Shown here: positions 63,438 to 64,000 of the stretch, piece by piece
Layout: each line of letters starts with the position of its first letter
How positions within the stretch are numbered: the stretch's first letter is position 1
From: Salegentibacter tibetensis
GTDB taxonomy: Bacteria > Bacteroidota > Bacteroidia > Flavobacteriales > Flavobacteriaceae
Direction of reading: 5' to 3'
NCBI RefSeq assembly: GCF_020164485.1
Contig: NZ_JAIQZA010000025.1
Location: 1 to 64,000 of the forward strand
Length of the DNA: 64,000 nucleotides
Position numbers and translations under genes: made by a program
Notes under the pieces: generated by a model
Databases searched by the model: none
The model's input: the letters and a program-made list of their open reading frames with translations, nothing else
What the model was told of the DNA's origin: nothing

Positions 63438-64000
63438 TTATGAAGTTTGCAGTGCGTGTAGTTTTAAGATCTTTATAGTCTTACGGTTATAATCAATAAT
63501 TTTGTTTTTCTTCAAAAGGCTTAAAACGCTTGATACTTCCTGCCGATTAGTGCAAGTAAGCTGGGCAATTTTTTGATGGGTAAGGGAATTATCAATTATC
63601 AATTCCCCGTTATGACTCTTGGAAGAAAGAGCGGCTGTTTCTTTTAAAAAATCTATGATTCTTTGTTGATTATTTTTGCAGGACAAGTCCTGTAAGCGCT
63701 TTTGAGCTTTTTCTAACTTTTCCTCAAGCATTTGACTAAATTTCAGGTTTAGAGCCGGAGCCATCAGTAATAATTCCTTGAATTTTTCCTCCTTCATAAC
63801 ACAGTAAGTCCCTTTCTCTTCCACAATTGCTGCTTCTTTTCTATATTTACTAGCCGTAATAGAAGATTCTCCAAATATTTCGCCCTTTTCCAAAATGCCA
63901 ATAAGGAATTCTTCTCCCGTATGAGCAAATTTGGAGATTCTAATTTTTCCTTCTTTTAAAAAATAAACACTGTTAGAAGGATCAAACTGGAAATACACAA
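63438..64000 (-). CDS. Crp/Fnr family regulator, N-terminus cut by the window edge
   Basis: The frame is open to the last base, so the first part of the cyclic-nucleotide-binding domain is missing; a GTG near the edge is not a credible start. Visible: VYFLKEGKIRISK and GEIFGESSI (the PBC-like glycine/glutamate segment), a long dimer helix, and a winged helix with LTHQKIAQLTCTNRQEVSSV as recognition region. No Cys-rich Fnr cluster motif can be seen in the part present. As the only Crp-type gene in the window it is a candidate reader of a cyclic nucleotide made by the receiver-cyclase, or a redox/NO regulator. Confidence 0.85.
   Translation of the reverse strand, partial: VYFQFDPSNSVYFLKEGKIRISKFAHTGEEFLIGILEKGEIFGESSITASKYRKEAAIVEEKGTYCVMKEEKFKELLLMAPALNLKFSQMLEEKLEKAQKRLQDLSCKNNQQRIIDFLKETAALSSKSHNGELIIDNSLTHQKIAQLTCTNRQEVSSVLSLLKKNKIIDYNRKTIKILKLHALQTS

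Noticed and set aside
1-64000. CRISPR array or complete insertion sequence
   Set aside because: No regularly spaced direct repeats and no intact transposase were seen anywhere in the window.

Overview
The window reads as a chromosome segment of a marine-type Flavobacteriaceae (Bacteroidota), of the Gramella/Salegentibacter/Zunongwangia kind. This rests on the low-GC sequence, TAnnTTTG promoter boxes without strong Shine-Dalgarno sites, a Bacteroidetes-type tyrosine recombinase, a propeller/Y_Y_Y sensor kinase, a flavobacterial fused nitrate reductase and many small flavobacterial hypothetical genes. No rRNA, tRNA, CRISPR array or intact insertion sequence was found.

Layout. 1-2.2 kb: the 3' part of an integrase, then a hairpin pair and about 1 kb of decayed, gene-free DNA. 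2.2-18.9 kb: core housekeeping genes (aroB, proline dehydrogenase, YebC, pterin dehydratase, SDR, gcvT, NAD(P)HX repair, hutH, clpC, gyrA, TPR protein). 19.2-26.4 kb: a molybdo-hydroxylase locus with an exported IorAB-type enzyme (no FAD subunit), a ModE-like regulator, and maturation genes (cysteine desulfurase, XdhC, MocA-like) plus a TSUP permease. 27.3-41.0 kb: a nitrate assimilation locus with cobA (siroheme) converging on an eight-gene minus-strand run: nirB, nirD, DUF4202, a PilJ/PAS histidine kinase, a NarL-type regulator, narK, a nitrate reductase fused to its own NAD/FAD reductase, and a sulfite-reductase-like protein with a C-terminal rubredoxin that seems to lack the siroheme cysteines. 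41.6-43.8 kb: a DAO-Rieske oxidoreductase with a structured leader, and a small membrane protein between two copies of an intergenic repeat. 44-52.5 kb: a signalling block of a lipoprotein and propeller kinase (minus), then a soluble kinase, a lone receiver and a receiver-cyclase (plus). 52.5-64 kb: accessory genes (two YitT paralogues, HD protein, ion channel, a CysQ-like protein without its metal ligands, a DUF2652 cyclase-like protein, hydrolase, glycosyltransferase, flavodoxin-fold protein, Crp/Fnr regulator) with an integrase fossil at 58.3 kb.

How the parts fit. NarK imports nitrate, the fused reductase makes nitrite, NirBD makes ammonium and CobA starts siroheme synthesis. The kinase/regulator pair inside the operon is the likely nitrate switch. 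Promoters in front of nirB and narK share an 11-bp block, and nirB also has three TACGTA sites. The receiver-cyclase would turn a kinase signal into a cyclic nucleotide, for which the Crp/Fnr protein at the right edge is a possible, unproven reader. Several decayed genes (AraC-type regulator, integrase tail, Phd-like antitoxin, unidentified tails) show past gene loss.
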